Below, piece by piece: positions 1-8,085 of a stretch of DNA of 36,263 nt (positions are counted from its first letter, which is position 1; each line of letters begins with the position of its first letter). The DNA lies in the NCBI GenBank assembly GCA_044450465.1, contig JBIOJB010000022.1:1-36263 (forward strand), read 5' to 3'. Under the pieces are notes generated by a model that saw only the letters and a list, made by a program, of their open reading frames with translations, did not search any database and was not told the DNA's origin. Origin of the DNA: JBIOJB01 sp044450465. GTDB taxonomy: Bacteria; Chloroflexota; Dormibacteria; Dormibacterales; Dormibacteraceae. Made by a program: the position numbers and the translations under genes.

Positions 1-100
1 CGTTTTTTCCCCCGGCCGTCCCCACCCCCCCCCCCCTCCCACCCCCCCCCCGGGGGGGGGGGGGTGGGGGGGGGTCCCTGGGGGGCGCCCGCCCCCCCCC
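1..100. other. Low-complexity homopolymer contig end
   Basis: Almost the whole stretch is runs of C followed by runs of G, with an abrupt C-to-G switch near position 52. Normal coding sequence starts right after it. This resembles a sequencing or assembly artefact at a contig end more than biology; no gene is supported here. Confidence 0.7.
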
Positions 101-103
101 GTG

Positions 104-298
104 CTAGTAGATATAGGGCCAGCTCCGGTTCCGCTTGAAGACCACCTTGCAGCCCTCGCAGCGGAACACGATCTGCAGCTGCCGCCGCCCAATGGCCGCA
201 GCGTCGCGGCCGCAGACTGGGCAGGAGGCCGTCTCGTCCTGATAAGGGGCGGGAAGCGGGTCGACCTTGATCTCCAGGCGCCTTCTCTTCTTCGACAT
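104..298 (-). CDS. Small zinc-ribbon protein, possibly N-terminally extended by an EPPI repeat
   Basis: The 64-residue protein begins MSKKRRRLEI and carries two Cys pairs (CPVC and CEGC) about 24 residues apart, the spacing of a zinc ribbon. It ends in an aromatic-basic tail (RNRSWPYIY). The reading frame stays open upstream of the ATG at 298 back to about 393 and encodes EPPIEPPIEPPIEPLDV followed by an acidic-lysine segment. The true protein may therefore be longer, but no ATG, GTG or TTG was found in that extension. It lies downstream of hspR on the same strand. Function unknown; nucleic-acid or metal binding is only suggested by the Cys pairs. Confidence 0.65.
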   Translation of the reverse strand: MSKKRRRLEIKVDPLPAPYQDETASCPVCGRDAAAIGRRQLQIVFRCEGCKVVFKRNRSWPYIY

Positions 299-332
299 TG
301 CTTTTTCGTCTGCCTTTTCTTCAACCGGGTTG

Positions 333-393
333 ATTGGTGGGACGTCGAGTGGTTCGATGGGTGGTTCGATGGGTGGTTCGATGGGTGGTCGAT
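333..393. repeat. 12-bp tandem repeat (TTCGATGGGTGG unit)
   Basis: The plus strand contains about three and a half head-to-tail copies of a 12-bp unit, with a degenerate copy on each side. The unit is a whole number of codons. On the minus strand, in the frame of the downstream Cys-rich gene, it reads as a Glu-Pro-Pro-Ile repeat. It sits in the 98 bp between hspR and that gene. Confidence 0.85.
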
Positions 394-396
394 GGC

Positions 397-750
397 TTAA
401 ACGTCGAGCAGGGACACCTCCACGTTCTTCAGTTCTTCCGGCGGGGCGACTCCAGCGATCTGCAAGCGCTTCAACAGCGCGAGGATGTAGCGGACCCCCG
501 CGAGGTTGACGTGATGTTCTCGGCTCAGGGTCTGGATGGCCTGAAGCTTCATCACGTCGCGGCGCGAGTAGCGCCTGCGGTTCGTGACCGTCCGCTTGGG
601 ATGGATCATGCCGAGGTGCTCGTACATCATCAAAGTGCGCGGGTGCACTTCGAGAATCTCGGAAGCCACACTCAGGGTGAAGATCGGCTTGTCGAGATCG
701 ATGCCAGGGTCGTTGGAGATGGCGACAGGGTCGCGCAGGATGGCCTTCAT
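397..750 (-). CDS. hspR: HspR, MerR-family heat-shock repressor
   Basis: The 117-residue protein has a MerR-type winged HTH at about residues 27-75. The diagnostic HspR stretch is present: FTLSVASEILEVHPRTLMMY followed by EHLGMIHPKRT and RRRYS. A Leu/Lys-rich C-terminal helix follows. HspR represses chaperone operons (dnaK, clpB) with DnaK as co-repressor in actinobacteria, usually by binding HAIR inverted repeats. Here it is not beside dnaK/dnaJ as far as the window shows. Upstream on the minus strand is a TATAAC hexamer (around 763-768) that could be its -10. No perfect HAIR site was found in the divergent intergenic region shared with mntP. Confidence 0.9.
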   Translation of the reverse strand: MKAILRDPVAISNDPGIDLDKPIFTLSVASEILEVHPRTLMMYEHLGMIHPKRTVTNRRRYSRRDVMKLQAIQTLSREHHVNLAGVRYILALLKRLQIAGVAPPEELKNVEVSLLDV

Positions 751-877
751 GGTTTCTTACTCGGGCGGGTTATAGCGTTTGAGCGATTGGCGGCCTAACT
801 TTGGGTGACAGGAGCGTATGCAGGATCGCTGCAATTGTGGGCGGACCGTCCTCCCTCGTGCTGAGAATTATTGTTAA

Positions 878-932
878 GGGACGTTAGCGAAATGTCCCAA
901 CCAACGGTCTCCAGGCCACGCTTCGTGGCCTG
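878..932 (+). promoter_or_regulatory. Two-hairpin leader upstream of mntP
   Basis: Two consecutive stem-loops precede mntP. The first (878-898) has an 8-bp stem of GGGACGTT with AATGTCCC and a 5-nt loop. The second (912-932) has a perfect 9-bp stem of CAGGCCACG with CGTGGCCTG and a 3-nt loop, ending 15 bases before the GTG start. mntP genes elsewhere are often controlled by the yybP-ykoY manganese riboswitch, but I could not match that riboswitch's conserved core here. The hairpins may be a divergent leader, an attenuator, or ribosome-site masking. Confidence 0.45.
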
Positions 933-947
933 CCTATAGTTACCGGC

Positions 948-1508
948 GTGCCCGGGATTGTCGGCCTGCTTCTGGTCAGCTTCTCGGTCGGCTTGAGCAA
1001 CTTCGCCGGGGCGATCGGGATTGGGTTGAGCGGCATCGACGCCCGAACCCGGATCAGGGTTGGCATCGCCTTCGGCCTGTTCGAAGCTCTCATGCCGATT
1101 CTCGGCCTCTTGCTCGGCCAGGCCGTGGCCGGCTTTTTCGGCCATTACTCGCGCTATATCGGCGGCGCGATCCTCGTGGCGACAGGTGGCTACACGATCC
1201 TGCAGGGTCGCCGCGCCGTGGCGGAGGAGGGCCGGCTGAAGGCGCAGGGATTGCGGACGCGCCACCTGATGGTGACCGCGCTGGCTCTGAGCATCGACAA
1301 CCTCGCCGTGGGTTTCGCGCTCGCGATCTATCACATCCAGATCGTTCTGGCAGCCCTGATCATGGGCACAGTCAGCGTCGCGATGTCTCTGATCGGGCTC
1401 GAGCTCGGCAGCCGCCTAGGAGCGCGCGTCGAAGAATGGAGCGAGGAGCTGAGCGGCGGTGTCCTCATCGCAGTCGGCGTGGCGCTCGCGGCCGGCCTGC
1501 TCGGTTAG
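948..1508 (+). CDS. mntP: MntP-like manganese efflux pump
   Basis: The 186-residue integral membrane protein has about six hydrophobic segments and a duplicated layout. Each half carries a small-residue/Asp motif: SVGLSNFAGAIGIGLSGID near the start and LALSIDNLAVGFALAI in the middle, the acidic residue positions that bind Mn(II) in MntP. The length matches the family (about 185-190). The start is the GTG at 948, immediately after a strong hairpin; no ATG lies closer in frame. It likely exports Mn(II) from the cytosol. The first half has N rather than D in the SDN-type motif (LSNFAG), a variation on the canonical pair. Confidence 0.85.
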   Translation: MPGIVGLLLVSFSVGLSNFAGAIGIGLSGIDARTRIRVGIAFGLFEALMPILGLLLGQAVAGFFGHYSRYIGGAILVATGGYTILQGRRAVAEEGRLKAQGLRTRHLMVTALALSIDNLAVGFALAIYHIQIVLAALIMGTVSVAMSLIGLELGSRLGARVEEWSEELSGGVLIAVGVALAAGLLG

Positions 1509-1538
1509 ATCGGGACACCGGCGACCTACGATTAAGCC

Positions 1539-2333
1539 ATGACCAACCGGCCCGCGATGGAACAGGTGCTGCTCGCCGTCGACGGATACATCGCCACGGT
1601 CATGCTCAACCGGCCGGAGCAGCGCAACCCGCTTTCCGGAGTGATGCTCAAAGACCTCGCCGCGGCCTTCCGCTGGTGCCAGAGGGAGGATGACGTGAGG
1701 TGCGTTGTTCTCACCGGAGCAGGCGACCGGGTTTTCTGTGCCGGCGCGGACCTCGGCAGCTTCGACGCCGGAATGAGCGACCTCGAGCGACATCGCAGCC
1801 GCGAGCTTTTCGTCGACCTCTTCGCCCTGATGGCGAGCCTTGGCAAACCCATCGTCGGGCGCATCAACGGCCACGCGCTGGCCGGCGGTCTCGGACTCGC
1901 GTGCTCGTGTGACATCCTCGTGTCGACGGACACGGCAACTTTCGGCACACCCGAGATCAATGTCGGGATCTGGCCGATGATGATCCAGGCCGTCCTGACA
2001 CGGAGCATTCCCCGCAAAGTGCTGTTGGAGATGGAGATGCTGGGGGACCGTTGGACCGCCTCGCAGCTGCAGGCGCTCGGGGTGATCAACCGGGTGGTGC
2101 CAGCAGGCCAGCTCGACGCGACCGTCAACGAGATCTCGCTCAAGCTCTCTCGGAAGTCGCCGCTCGCCATGCGACTGGGACGCGACTCCTTCTACCGACA
2201 GCAGGACATGGAGTTCCGCGCCGCGCTCGACTACCTGCACAGCCAGTTCACCCTGATCACGCTGACCGAGGATTCCAAAGAGGGCGTCAGGGCCTTCTTC
2301 GAGAAACGCGAGCCGGACTTCAAGGGTGTCTGA
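1539..2333 (+). CDS. Enoyl-CoA hydratase/isomerase family protein
   Basis: The 264-residue crotonase-fold protein has the CoA/oxyanion signature GAGDRVFCAGADL at about residues 60-75 and INGHALAGGLGLACSCDI at about 110-127. The second catalytic Glu position is present in FGTPEINVGIWP. The first catalytic Glu (Glu144 of rat hydratase) is not retained: the motif reads AGGLGLA rather than GGGxEL. Isomerase or lyase activity may be more likely than classic hydration. The last 8 bp overlap the next gene's GTG start, so translation with the carboxylase chain is probably coupled. Together they suggest branched-chain acyl-CoA (leucine or geranyl/acyclic terpene type) degradation. Confidence 0.9.
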   Translation: MTNRPAMEQVLLAVDGYIATVMLNRPEQRNPLSGVMLKDLAAAFRWCQREDDVRCVVLTGAGDRVFCAGADLGSFDAGMSDLERHRSRELFVDLFALMASLGKPIVGRINGHALAGGLGLACSCDILVSTDTATFGTPEINVGIWPMMIQAVLTRSIPRKVLLEMEMLGDRWTASQLQALGVINRVVPAGQLDATVNEISLKLSRKSPLAMRLGRDSFYRQQDMEFRAALDYLHSQFTLITLTEDSKEGVRAFFEKREPDFKGV

Positions 2334-3849
2334 CCCAAGGCATCGCGAGTTCCGCGAACGAGCGCTGCGTGGCGGAACGAAATACCTCGCCAAGCTGCGC
2401 GAACAGAACAAGCTCACGGTTCGCGAGCGCCTCGCGCTGCTGCTGGACACAGACTCGTTCGTCGAGGACGGTCTCTACGCCAACGTGCTGGCGGAGGATC
2501 TGCCCGCCGACGGAGTCGTCACCGGGCTCGGACTCATTGACGGCCGTCAGGTCGCGATCATGGCCAACGATCCGACCGTGAAGGCCGGAAGCTGGGGCGC
2601 CCGCACGGTCGAGAAGATCCTCCGCATTCAGGAGACCGCGGCTCGGCTCCGGGTGCCACTCTTCTACCTCGTCGACTCCGCGGGCGCCCGGATCACCGAC
2701 CAGATCGAGATGTTCCCGGGCCGCCGCCACGCGGGCCGCATCTTCTACAACGAGGTGCAGCTGTCCGGTCAGATTCCACAGATCTGCCTTTTGTTCGGGC
2801 CGTCCGCGGCCGGCGGAGCCTACATCCCCGCGTTCTGTGACGTCGTGGTGATGGTCGAGGGCAACGCCTCCATGTATCTCGGCTCGCCTCGGATGGTCGA
2901 GGTGGTCGTAGGCGAGAAGGTTTCCCTTGAGGAGCTGGGCGGCGCGCGCATGCACTGCACCGAGAGCGGCTGCGGCGACGCGCTCGTTGCGGACGACAAG
3001 GCGGCGATCGCCTTCGCGCGCACCTATTTCAGCTACATGCCCCAGCACGCGGGTGTGAGGCCCACGGCAAGCGCGGCCAAGGCGCCTCGCGCGCGATCCA
3101 AGCCGCTCGGGGAGCTGATCCCGAAGGAGGCCAACCGCGGCTACGACATGCGCAAGGTCGTGGAAGGGCTCGTCGATGAGGGCAGCTGGCTCGAGCTGAA
3201 GCAGCTCTTCGCGAAGGAGCTGCTGACCGGATTCGCGCGGCTCGATGGCCAGGTGGTCGGCCTATTGGCGAACCAGCCGATGCAGAAGGGCGGTGTGCTC
3301 TTCAACGACTCGGCCGACAAAGCGGCCCGCTTCATCTGGCTGTGCGACGCGTTCGAGATCCCGCTTCTCTTCCTCGCCGACGTGCCCGGTTTCATGATCG
3401 GCACCGACGTGGAGCGCCGCGGGATCATCCGCCACGGCGCCAAGATGATCAGCGCAGTTTCCGAAGCTACTGTGCCCAAGATCTCAGTCATCGTTCGCAA
3501 GGCGTATGGCGCCGGGCTCTACGCGATGGCTGGGCCGGCCTTCGAGTCCGACTGCGTCATCGCTCTCCCGAGCGCGCAGATCGCCGTGATGGGACCCGAA
3601 CCGGCTGTCAACGCCGTCTTCTACAACAAGCTGGCCGAGCTCCCAGAGTCCGAGAAGGCGGCACGGCGCAAGCGGCTCGAGGACGAGTACCGAGAGGACA
3701 TCGATCTCTACAAGCTGGCCGCGAACCTTATCGTCGACGACGTGCTGGAGCCGGATCAGCTGCGCGACGCTCTGATCGCACGGTTCAGGGCTTACGCGAC
3801 TCGCGTCTCACCGCGCCTCGACCGCAAGCACGGAATCCTTCCGGTCTAG
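2326..3849 (+). CDS. Acyl-CoA carboxylase beta chain (carboxyltransferase)
   Basis: The 507-residue protein has both crotonase-like carboxyltransferase lobes. The N-terminal lobe carries the acyl-CoA oxyanion segment GPSAAGGAYIPAF (about residues 158-170) after FYLVDSAGARI. The C-terminal biotin-binding lobe carries FLADVPGFMIGTDVERRGIIRHGAKM and KAYGAGLYAMAG. The length is typical of beta subunits of propionyl-, methylcrotonyl- or geranyl-CoA carboxylase. The GTG start at 2326 overlaps the end of the hydratase gene. The biotin-carboxylase/BCCP alpha chain is not in the window. Pairing with a hydratase favours a methylcrotonyl/geranyl-CoA type role, but substrate cannot be settled from sequence alone. 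Confidence 0.93.
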   Translation: MSDPRHREFRERALRGGTKYLAKLREQNKLTVRERLALLLDTDSFVEDGLYANVLAEDLPADGVVTGLGLIDGRQVAIMANDPTVKAGSWGARTVEKILRIQETAARLRVPLFYLVDSAGARITDQIEMFPGRRHAGRIFYNEVQLSGQIPQICLLFGPSAAGGAYIPAFCDVVVMVEGNASMYLGSPRMVEVVVGEKVSLEELGGARMHCTESGCGDALVADDKAAIAFARTYFSYMPQHAGVRPTASAAKAPRARSKPLGELIPKEANRGYDMRKVVEGLVDEGSWLELKQLFAKELLTGFARLDGQVVGLLANQPMQKGGVLFNDSADKAARFIWLCDAFEIPLLFLADVPGFMIGTDVERRGIIRHGAKMISAVSEATVPKISVIVRKAYGAGLYAMAGPAFESDCVIALPSAQIAVMGPEPAVNAVFYNKLAELPESEKAARRKRLEDEYREDIDLYKLAANLIVDDVLEPDQLRDALIARFRAYATRVSPRLDRKHGILPV

Positions 3850-3853
3850 CTTA

Positions 3854-3880
3854 TGAGAGGAAACCGGGGGTTTCCTCTCA
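3854..3880 (+). terminator. Strong stem-loop after the carboxylase operon
   Basis: A perfect 12-bp inverted repeat (TGAGAGGAAACC with GGTTTCCTCTCA, 3-nt loop GGG) starts 5 bp after the carboxylase stop. There is no following T tract; the next bases are a CGCTCGCTG-type tandem. It most likely acts as a U-less terminator or mRNA 3' stabiliser. Confidence 0.65.
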
Positions 3881-4030
3881 TCGCTCGCTGCGCTCGCTGC
3901 TCTCCTTCCCGCCGATGTGATTGGTCTAGATGAGCACTCCTGGCTACGCAAGGCGGCGACATTCGAGGTGAAGTCGCGGCCGGAATGAATCCGGCCGCCA
4001 GGGCCACGCCGGGACGAGTGCGCCGCCACG

Positions 4031-4228
4031 CTAGCTGCGAAAGCACGGGATCATTCCGGTTAGGATCGGAGAGTGGCACATTCCAGCGTGCCCCAGGATC
4101 ACGCATGGAACGAGCTGCCTGTCTGGAGCCAGAACCACCCATGCGGTTCCGGTCACGGCAACCGCGACGAGCATAAGCGCGAAGACCAGGGCCACGAGAT
4201 GCCGCCCTTTTCGCCCCAGCCGGCCCAT
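4031..4228 (-). CDS. Possible small membrane protein
   Basis: The 65-residue ORF encodes a basic start (MGRLGRKGRH) and one clear hydrophobic helix (LVALVFALMLVAVAVTGTAWVVL), then a short Cys-containing tail. It lies 22 bp downstream of the hemolysin III gene on the same strand, so it could be the last gene of that operon. No family was recognised. The rest of the 3881-4250 gap shows no other convincing ORF. Confidence 0.4.
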   Translation of the reverse strand: MGRLGRKGRHLVALVFALMLVAVAVTGTAWVVLAPDRQLVPCVILGHAGMCHSPILTGMIPCFRS

Positions 4229-4250
4229 GCGCCGATCGTAGTCCCGCTAG

Positions 4251-4922
4251 CTATCCACGGTGGTAGGGCACGGCGTAGTGCACGACGATCACGTAAAACG
4301 TGATGCTGGCCGTGATGACGGCCAGGTGAAAGATCTCGTGATAGCCAAAGACTCGCGGCCATAGTCGCGGTTTCTTGAAGGCGTAGATCGCCGCCCCGAG
4401 CGAGTACTGCAACCCGCCCAGCGCCATCAGCACCGCTGCCGCCCAGCCCAGCGCCGCCGTCAGCGGCACGAGTGCGATCACCGCGACCCACCCCATGGCC
4501 ACGTAAAGGAGTGCAAGCACGCGACGAGGAATCCGAAGGAACGGGGCGACCCCCGCCACTCCCGCCGCGGCGCTCAGCCAGATGGCGAGAAGCACTCCGA
4601 GCCGCCACCAGCCGGTCAGCACGTTGAACGCGAGCGGCGTGTAGGTGGCGGCGATGAAGACGAAGATCATCGCGTGGTCTGCACGCCGCAGCCATTCCTT
4701 CACGCGCGGCGGCCAGTTGAAGACGTGGTAGGTGGCGCTGATACCGAACAGCAAGACCAGCCCGGCGCCGTACACGACCATCGAAGCGAGCTTGGCCGGA
4801 TCGTCGCGGGTGATGAAGATCAGCGCCACCAGGCCGCCGACGGCCACCACGGCGGCCGCGGCGTGCGACCAGCCGCGCATCAACGGTTTAACGGCCGGCC
4901 AGGTGGGCGAGAACATCCTCAC
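4251..4922 (-). CDS. Hemolysin III / PAQR-family membrane protein
   Basis: The 223-residue protein has seven predicted hydrophobic segments. It carries the PAQR/HlyIII metal-site residues: SATYHVFNW in an early segment, RADHAMIFVFIAATYTP in the middle, and GYHEIFHLAVI near the C-terminus. This is the S-H-D-H-xxx-H pattern of the CREST superfamily. It is probably a zinc-dependent integral membrane hydrolase or regulator of membrane lipid state; the haemolysin name is historical. It is the third gene of a minus-strand cluster with the UbiA-like and UbiE-like genes. Confidence 0.9.
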   Translation of the reverse strand: MRMFSPTWPAVKPLMRGWSHAAAAVVAVGGLVALIFITRDDPAKLASMVVYGAGLVLLFGISATYHVFNWPPRVKEWLRRADHAMIFVFIAATYTPLAFNVLTGWWRLGVLLAIWLSAAAGVAGVAPFLRIPRRVLALLYVAMGWVAVIALVPLTAALGWAAAVLMALGGLQYSLGAAIYAFKKPRLWPRVFGYHEIFHLAVITASITFYVIVVHYAVPYHRG

Positions 4923-4941
4923 TTGATGCTACGCGGCCGGA

Positions 4942-5703
4942 TCAGGCGAGCCCCGAAACCCGAGAGGCGATGAGTCCGAGTGAGAGCACGACGACGCCCC
5001 AGGAGAACGCTTTCAATGCACGCTCGAGCGGAGTCAAAAGTGTTGCCTGATCGAGCGGTTCCTGTATTCCGCCGGCCATGGTGAGCGTGCCCCTCACCGA
5101 TGTCGTGTTTCTACGCAATCGTCGAGCCGGAGTGCTGAGCATGCGCTGCCCGAAGGACAGCGCATAAGCCGCTCCGGCCGCCAGCGCCGCCGCGATCGAA
5201 AGGCGACCGGTCTGGGCGAAGAAGGCGGTGAGCACTGGAAATGCCCCCCAGGACACGGCGAACCAGAAATCACCGTGCAGCCTGCCGCCCGCCAGCTCCA
5301 GGTTGTACGCCACAACGAAGAGAACCCCGGCCACGATGAATGCCACCAGACCCGGTCCGACCACGGGCACGCCGGCCGCGCCGAGCGCCACGGCGCCTGT
5401 AAGACCAACCCCGGCGGCCGTCCACAGGACCACTCCAGGAATCCCGGTCCGGAGCGGCCGTCCATGGAGCTCATCCAGCGCGTGCGCGGATACGCCGACC
5501 GCCAGAAAGAATGCCAGCACCGTCGCCACGAGCCGAGGGCCATTGAGCGCGGGGGCCAGGCCCGCTCCAATCAGGACGTAAGACAGGTGCCAGGCGGTGT
5601 AGGGCGGATGAAGCAGCGCCAAGATGTCGCGCCGCCACCCGCGCTTCCCGGCCGCGTAGTAGGCCGGGGCGAGCGGCAGCGACTCGTCCAGCTCAGACGC
5701 CAC
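4942..5703 (-). CDS. UbiA-like prenyltransferase-family membrane protein
   Basis: The 253-residue polytopic protein has seven or eight hydrophobic segments and an N-terminal cytosolic region. A short polar motif, AHALDELHGRPLRTGIPG, after the second segment recalls the first Asp-rich motif of UbiA enzymes, although the canonical NDxxDxxxD is degenerate. The last segment ends near the C-terminus. The start overlaps the stop of the upstream methyltransferase by 11 bp, implying coupled translation. Pairing with a UbiE/MenG-type methyltransferase suggests quinone or isoprenoid-lipid chemistry. The prenyltransferase assignment is by overall resemblance and is not certain. Confidence 0.6.
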   Translation of the reverse strand: MASELDESLPLAPAYYAAGKRGWRRDILALLHPPYTAWHLSYVLIGAGLAPALNGPRLVATVLAFFLAVGVSAHALDELHGRPLRTGIPGVVLWTAAGVGLTGAVALGAAGVPVVGPGLVAFIVAGVLFVVAYNLELAGGRLHGDFWFAVSWGAFPVLTAFFAQTGRLSIAAALAAGAAYALSFGQRMLSTPARRLRRNTTSVRGTLTMAGGIQEPLDQATLLTPLERALKAFSWGVVVLSLGLIASRVSGLA

Positions 5704-6436
5704 CTTTTCGACCCCACATCACAAGCCCCCCTCCCAGGCTCATCACCCGGTGCCGCACGTCCACCATACCGGCCGCCTGCCACGTTTCCAAGATTCGCTC
5801 GAGAGGCCAACGCCGATAGTGAGCTTCGATGTTGGGTCCGAGGAAGTTCCCGACGTCCCACCACGCGCCACCTCCAAAGGCAAATCCCCCTGCGGGCAGG
5901 ACGACGCGGGTGTAGAACCGCCAGGCCTGACGCCACACGAGATTCGGCGGGACGTAGAAATCGAGGCTCGCCATGACCCCTCCCGGCCGGAGCACCCGCG
6001 TCAGCTCAACGACCGTCGCCGCCGGGTCGGCCACGTAGCGCAGCAGGTAGGTGAAGCTGACGGCGTCGAAGGACCGCGGATCGAAAGGCAGGTCTTCCGC
6101 CCGCGCCACCCGGAGAGTGATGCGCTCCTCCAGTCCGGCCTCGCGCACCCGCTGGCGGCCGCGTTCGAGCATGGGCGGGCTCAGGTCCACGCTGACAATG
6201 CGCGCCTCGGTCTGGCGCGCCAGCGCGATCGCCACACCTGCCGTGCCGGTGGCGACGTCCAGCACCTCCGTGGGCTGTGAGCCGGCCACTTGCCTCACGA
6301 GCTCGCGCCGCCAGCTGCCGTTCTGGCCGAACGACAGGACCTCCGCAAGCAGGTCGTAACGGGGGCCGAGGCCGGCAAAAAGACCTTGCGCCAGGGCATT
6401 GGACGGCCCGAACCCAGATTCTTCGAAGTGGGTCAC
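5693..6436 (-). CDS. UbiE/MenG-type SAM methyltransferase
   Basis: The 247-residue protein has class I methyltransferase motifs in order: motif I VLDVATGTAGVAIAL, acidic loop IVSVDLSPPMLERGRQR, motif II ARAEDLPF and FDAVSFTYLLRYVADP, and motif III LRPGGVMASLDFYVP. An N-terminal GLGPRYDLLAEVLSFGQNGSWRR is typical of UbiE/MenG (demethylmenaquinone/ubiquinone C-methyltransferases). The GTG at 6436 is preferred to the ATG at 6475 because the longer form would run into the divergent GNAT gene and adds non-family sequence. It is the first gene of a minus-strand operon with a UbiA-like protein. Confidence 0.88.
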   Translation of the reverse strand: MTHFEESGFGPSNALAQGLFAGLGPRYDLLAEVLSFGQNGSWRRELVRQVAGSQPTEVLDVATGTAGVAIALARQTEARIVSVDLSPPMLERGRQRVREAGLEERITLRVARAEDLPFDPRSFDAVSFTYLLRYVADPAATVVELTRVLRPGGVMASLDFYVPPNLVWRQAWRFYTRVVLPAGGFAFGGGAWWDVGNFLGPNIEAHYRRWPLERILETWQAAGMVDVRHRVMSLGGGLVMWGRKGGV

Positions 6437-6467
6437 GACAACCCAGCGTAGGGTTTCACCAGCCGAG

Positions 6468-7247
6468 ATGAGCACCTCCCTCTCGCCGGACGCCGAGCGA
6501 TTTCGTCGCTGGCAGCTCGCCGCGCTCGACGCTCATCCCGCCGGCACGGAGCTGAGGACGGTCGGACCGTTCCGAGTCGTGGTGCCGGATGCGGCCGACG
6601 AGGAGCCCTGGGTCACGCTGACCGAGCCTTCGACCACGCGCACAGAGGTCGAAAAGGCGGTCGGCGAGCTGCGGGCCATGATGGCGCGACGCAGATCGGG
6701 ATGGCAGATCGAGTACAACGAGGCGGTCCTTCCTGATATGGAACCCTGGCTGCTCGCATCCGGGTTCGAGGTGAAGGAGCGGAATCCGCTCATGGCCTGC
6801 GAACCAGACCGCTTCCACCCCTTCGCAGCGCCGGAGGTCATCCTGTCACGGCTTGATCCGGCATCACCCGAGCCGGACCTGGCCGCCTTCCAGCGAATCC
6901 GATGGACCGACGGGGGCGAGAGCAAAGGACCGGTCCCACCCACAGACCAGCTTCGGCGCGGCCTGACCGTCGCGAGCAGCATCTACCTGCTGGCGAGGCT
7001 CGACGGCGACACGGCCGGCACCGGCGTTTCGCACGCCCTGGCGGGGGCGGCCGAGATTGTCGGCGTGGTCACCATGACCGACAAGCGGCGGCGGGGCGTG
7101 GCCGCGACGGTGACATCGGAGCTCGTAGCGAGGCATTTCGCGGGCGGTGGCGGTTTCGTGTTTCTCGACGCATCGGGAGAAGACGCGGCCAGGGTCTATG
7201 AACGCCTGGGCTTCACCCGTTTCGGGGCCAACCTGATCTTCGGCTGA
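6468..7247 (+). CDS. GNAT-family N-acetyltransferase
   Basis: The 259-residue protein starts MSTSLSPDAERFRRW. The C-terminal half holds the GNAT fold: a strand EIVGVVTMTDKRRRGVAATV, in which RRRGVA is the pyrophosphate-binding Q/RxxGxG/A loop, and a final VYERLGFTRFG motif. The N-terminal half (about 130 residues) may be a second, degenerate GNAT-like lobe. The ATG at 6468 is chosen because upstream in-frame sequence overlaps the divergent methyltransferase. Substrate unknown. Confidence 0.85.
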   Translation: MSTSLSPDAERFRRWQLAALDAHPAGTELRTVGPFRVVVPDAADEEPWVTLTEPSTTRTEVEKAVGELRAMMARRRSGWQIEYNEAVLPDMEPWLLASGFEVKERNPLMACEPDRFHPFAAPEVILSRLDPASPEPDLAAFQRIRWTDGGESKGPVPPTDQLRRGLTVASSIYLLARLDGDTAGTGVSHALAGAAEIVGVVTMTDKRRRGVAATVTSELVARHFAGGGGFVFLDASGEDAARVYERLGFTRFGANLIFG

Positions 7248-7297
7248 TCCGATTTCGCGGAATGCCGCGGCACTCGCGGTTATTGTGTGACCTGCCG

Positions 7298-8017
7298 ATG
7301 CGAGATCAAGGGAAGCCAGCCTGGTCTCCTGGTGAGCGACCCTCGCGCGATCTCCCGTCGATCGTGCTGAAGGAGGTCTACGACCTCCGGTTTGACGAAG
7401 AGGACCGGGATCAGAAAGATGCGATCTGGCGCGAGCTCGGGAGGTTTCTGCAGAGATACATCAAACCCGACTCCAGCGTGGTCGACATTGCGTGCGACCT
7501 CGGATATTTCATACGCAACATAAAGGCGCGCGAGCGTTGGGCCACCGACATCCGGGACGTGGGGTCAGCGCTGCCGACTGACGTCCACTTCGTGCGCGCG
7601 AGCGGGTTGGACCTCGCGTCCGTGCTTCCCAAAGACCATTTCGATTTGGCCTTTTTCAGCAATTACCTCGAACACTTGAGCTCGACGGAAGCGGTGCTGC
7701 AGCAGATTCGCGTTGCCTTCGCGCTGCTGAAGCCTGGAGGCCGCCTTCTCATACTTCAGCCGAACATCCGGCTGATCGGGGGGAAGTACTGGGATTTCAT
7801 CGATCACCAGACCGCGCTCACGGAGAAGAGCCTTGAAGAAGCCGCCAAGATGGCGGGATTCCGCACGAAACTGATGATCGCTCGCTTTCTGCCCTACACG
7901 ACCAAGAGCCGGTTTCCGAAGCATCCGCTGCTCGTTCGCGCCTACCTGACCCTACCTCCGGTCTGGTGGTGGCTCGGGAAGCAGACCCTGTATCTGGGTG
8001 TGAAGCCCGCCGGCTGA
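7298..8017 (+). CDS. Class I SAM-dependent methyltransferase
   Basis: The protein is about 239 residues. Motif I is VVDIACDLGYFIRNI, a degenerate DxGxGxG in which ACDLG replaces the usual GCGxG. The segment HFDLAFFSNYLEHLSS corresponds to motifs II/III, and LLKPGGRLLILQPN to post-motif III. The pattern is like glycan- or lipid-modifying methyltransferases (Methyltransf_11/23). An in-frame ATG at 7262 gives 12 more residues; I prefer 7298 as the family-like start, but neither has a strong ribosome site. Substrate unknown. Confidence 0.8.
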   Translation: MRDQGKPAWSPGERPSRDLPSIVLKEVYDLRFDEEDRDQKDAIWRELGRFLQRYIKPDSSVVDIACDLGYFIRNIKARERWATDIRDVGSALPTDVHFVRASGLDLASVLPKDHFDLAFFSNYLEHLSSTEAVLQQIRVAFALLKPGGRLLILQPNIRLIGGKYWDFIDHQTALTEKSLEEAAKMAGFRTKLMIARFLPYTTKSRFPKHPLLVRAYLTLPPVWWWLGKQTLYLGVKPAG

Positions 8018-8085
8018 TCGATGGGCGCTGTGCTTTGTGACATGAGGCCGCCGAAGAGGCGCGCGGAGCAGGCAAAATATCGGGC

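Noticed and set aside
333..393. Regulatory HAIR sites for HspR
   Set aside because: The repeat unit does not match CTTGAGT-N7-ACTCAAG and lies downstream, not upstream, of hspR.
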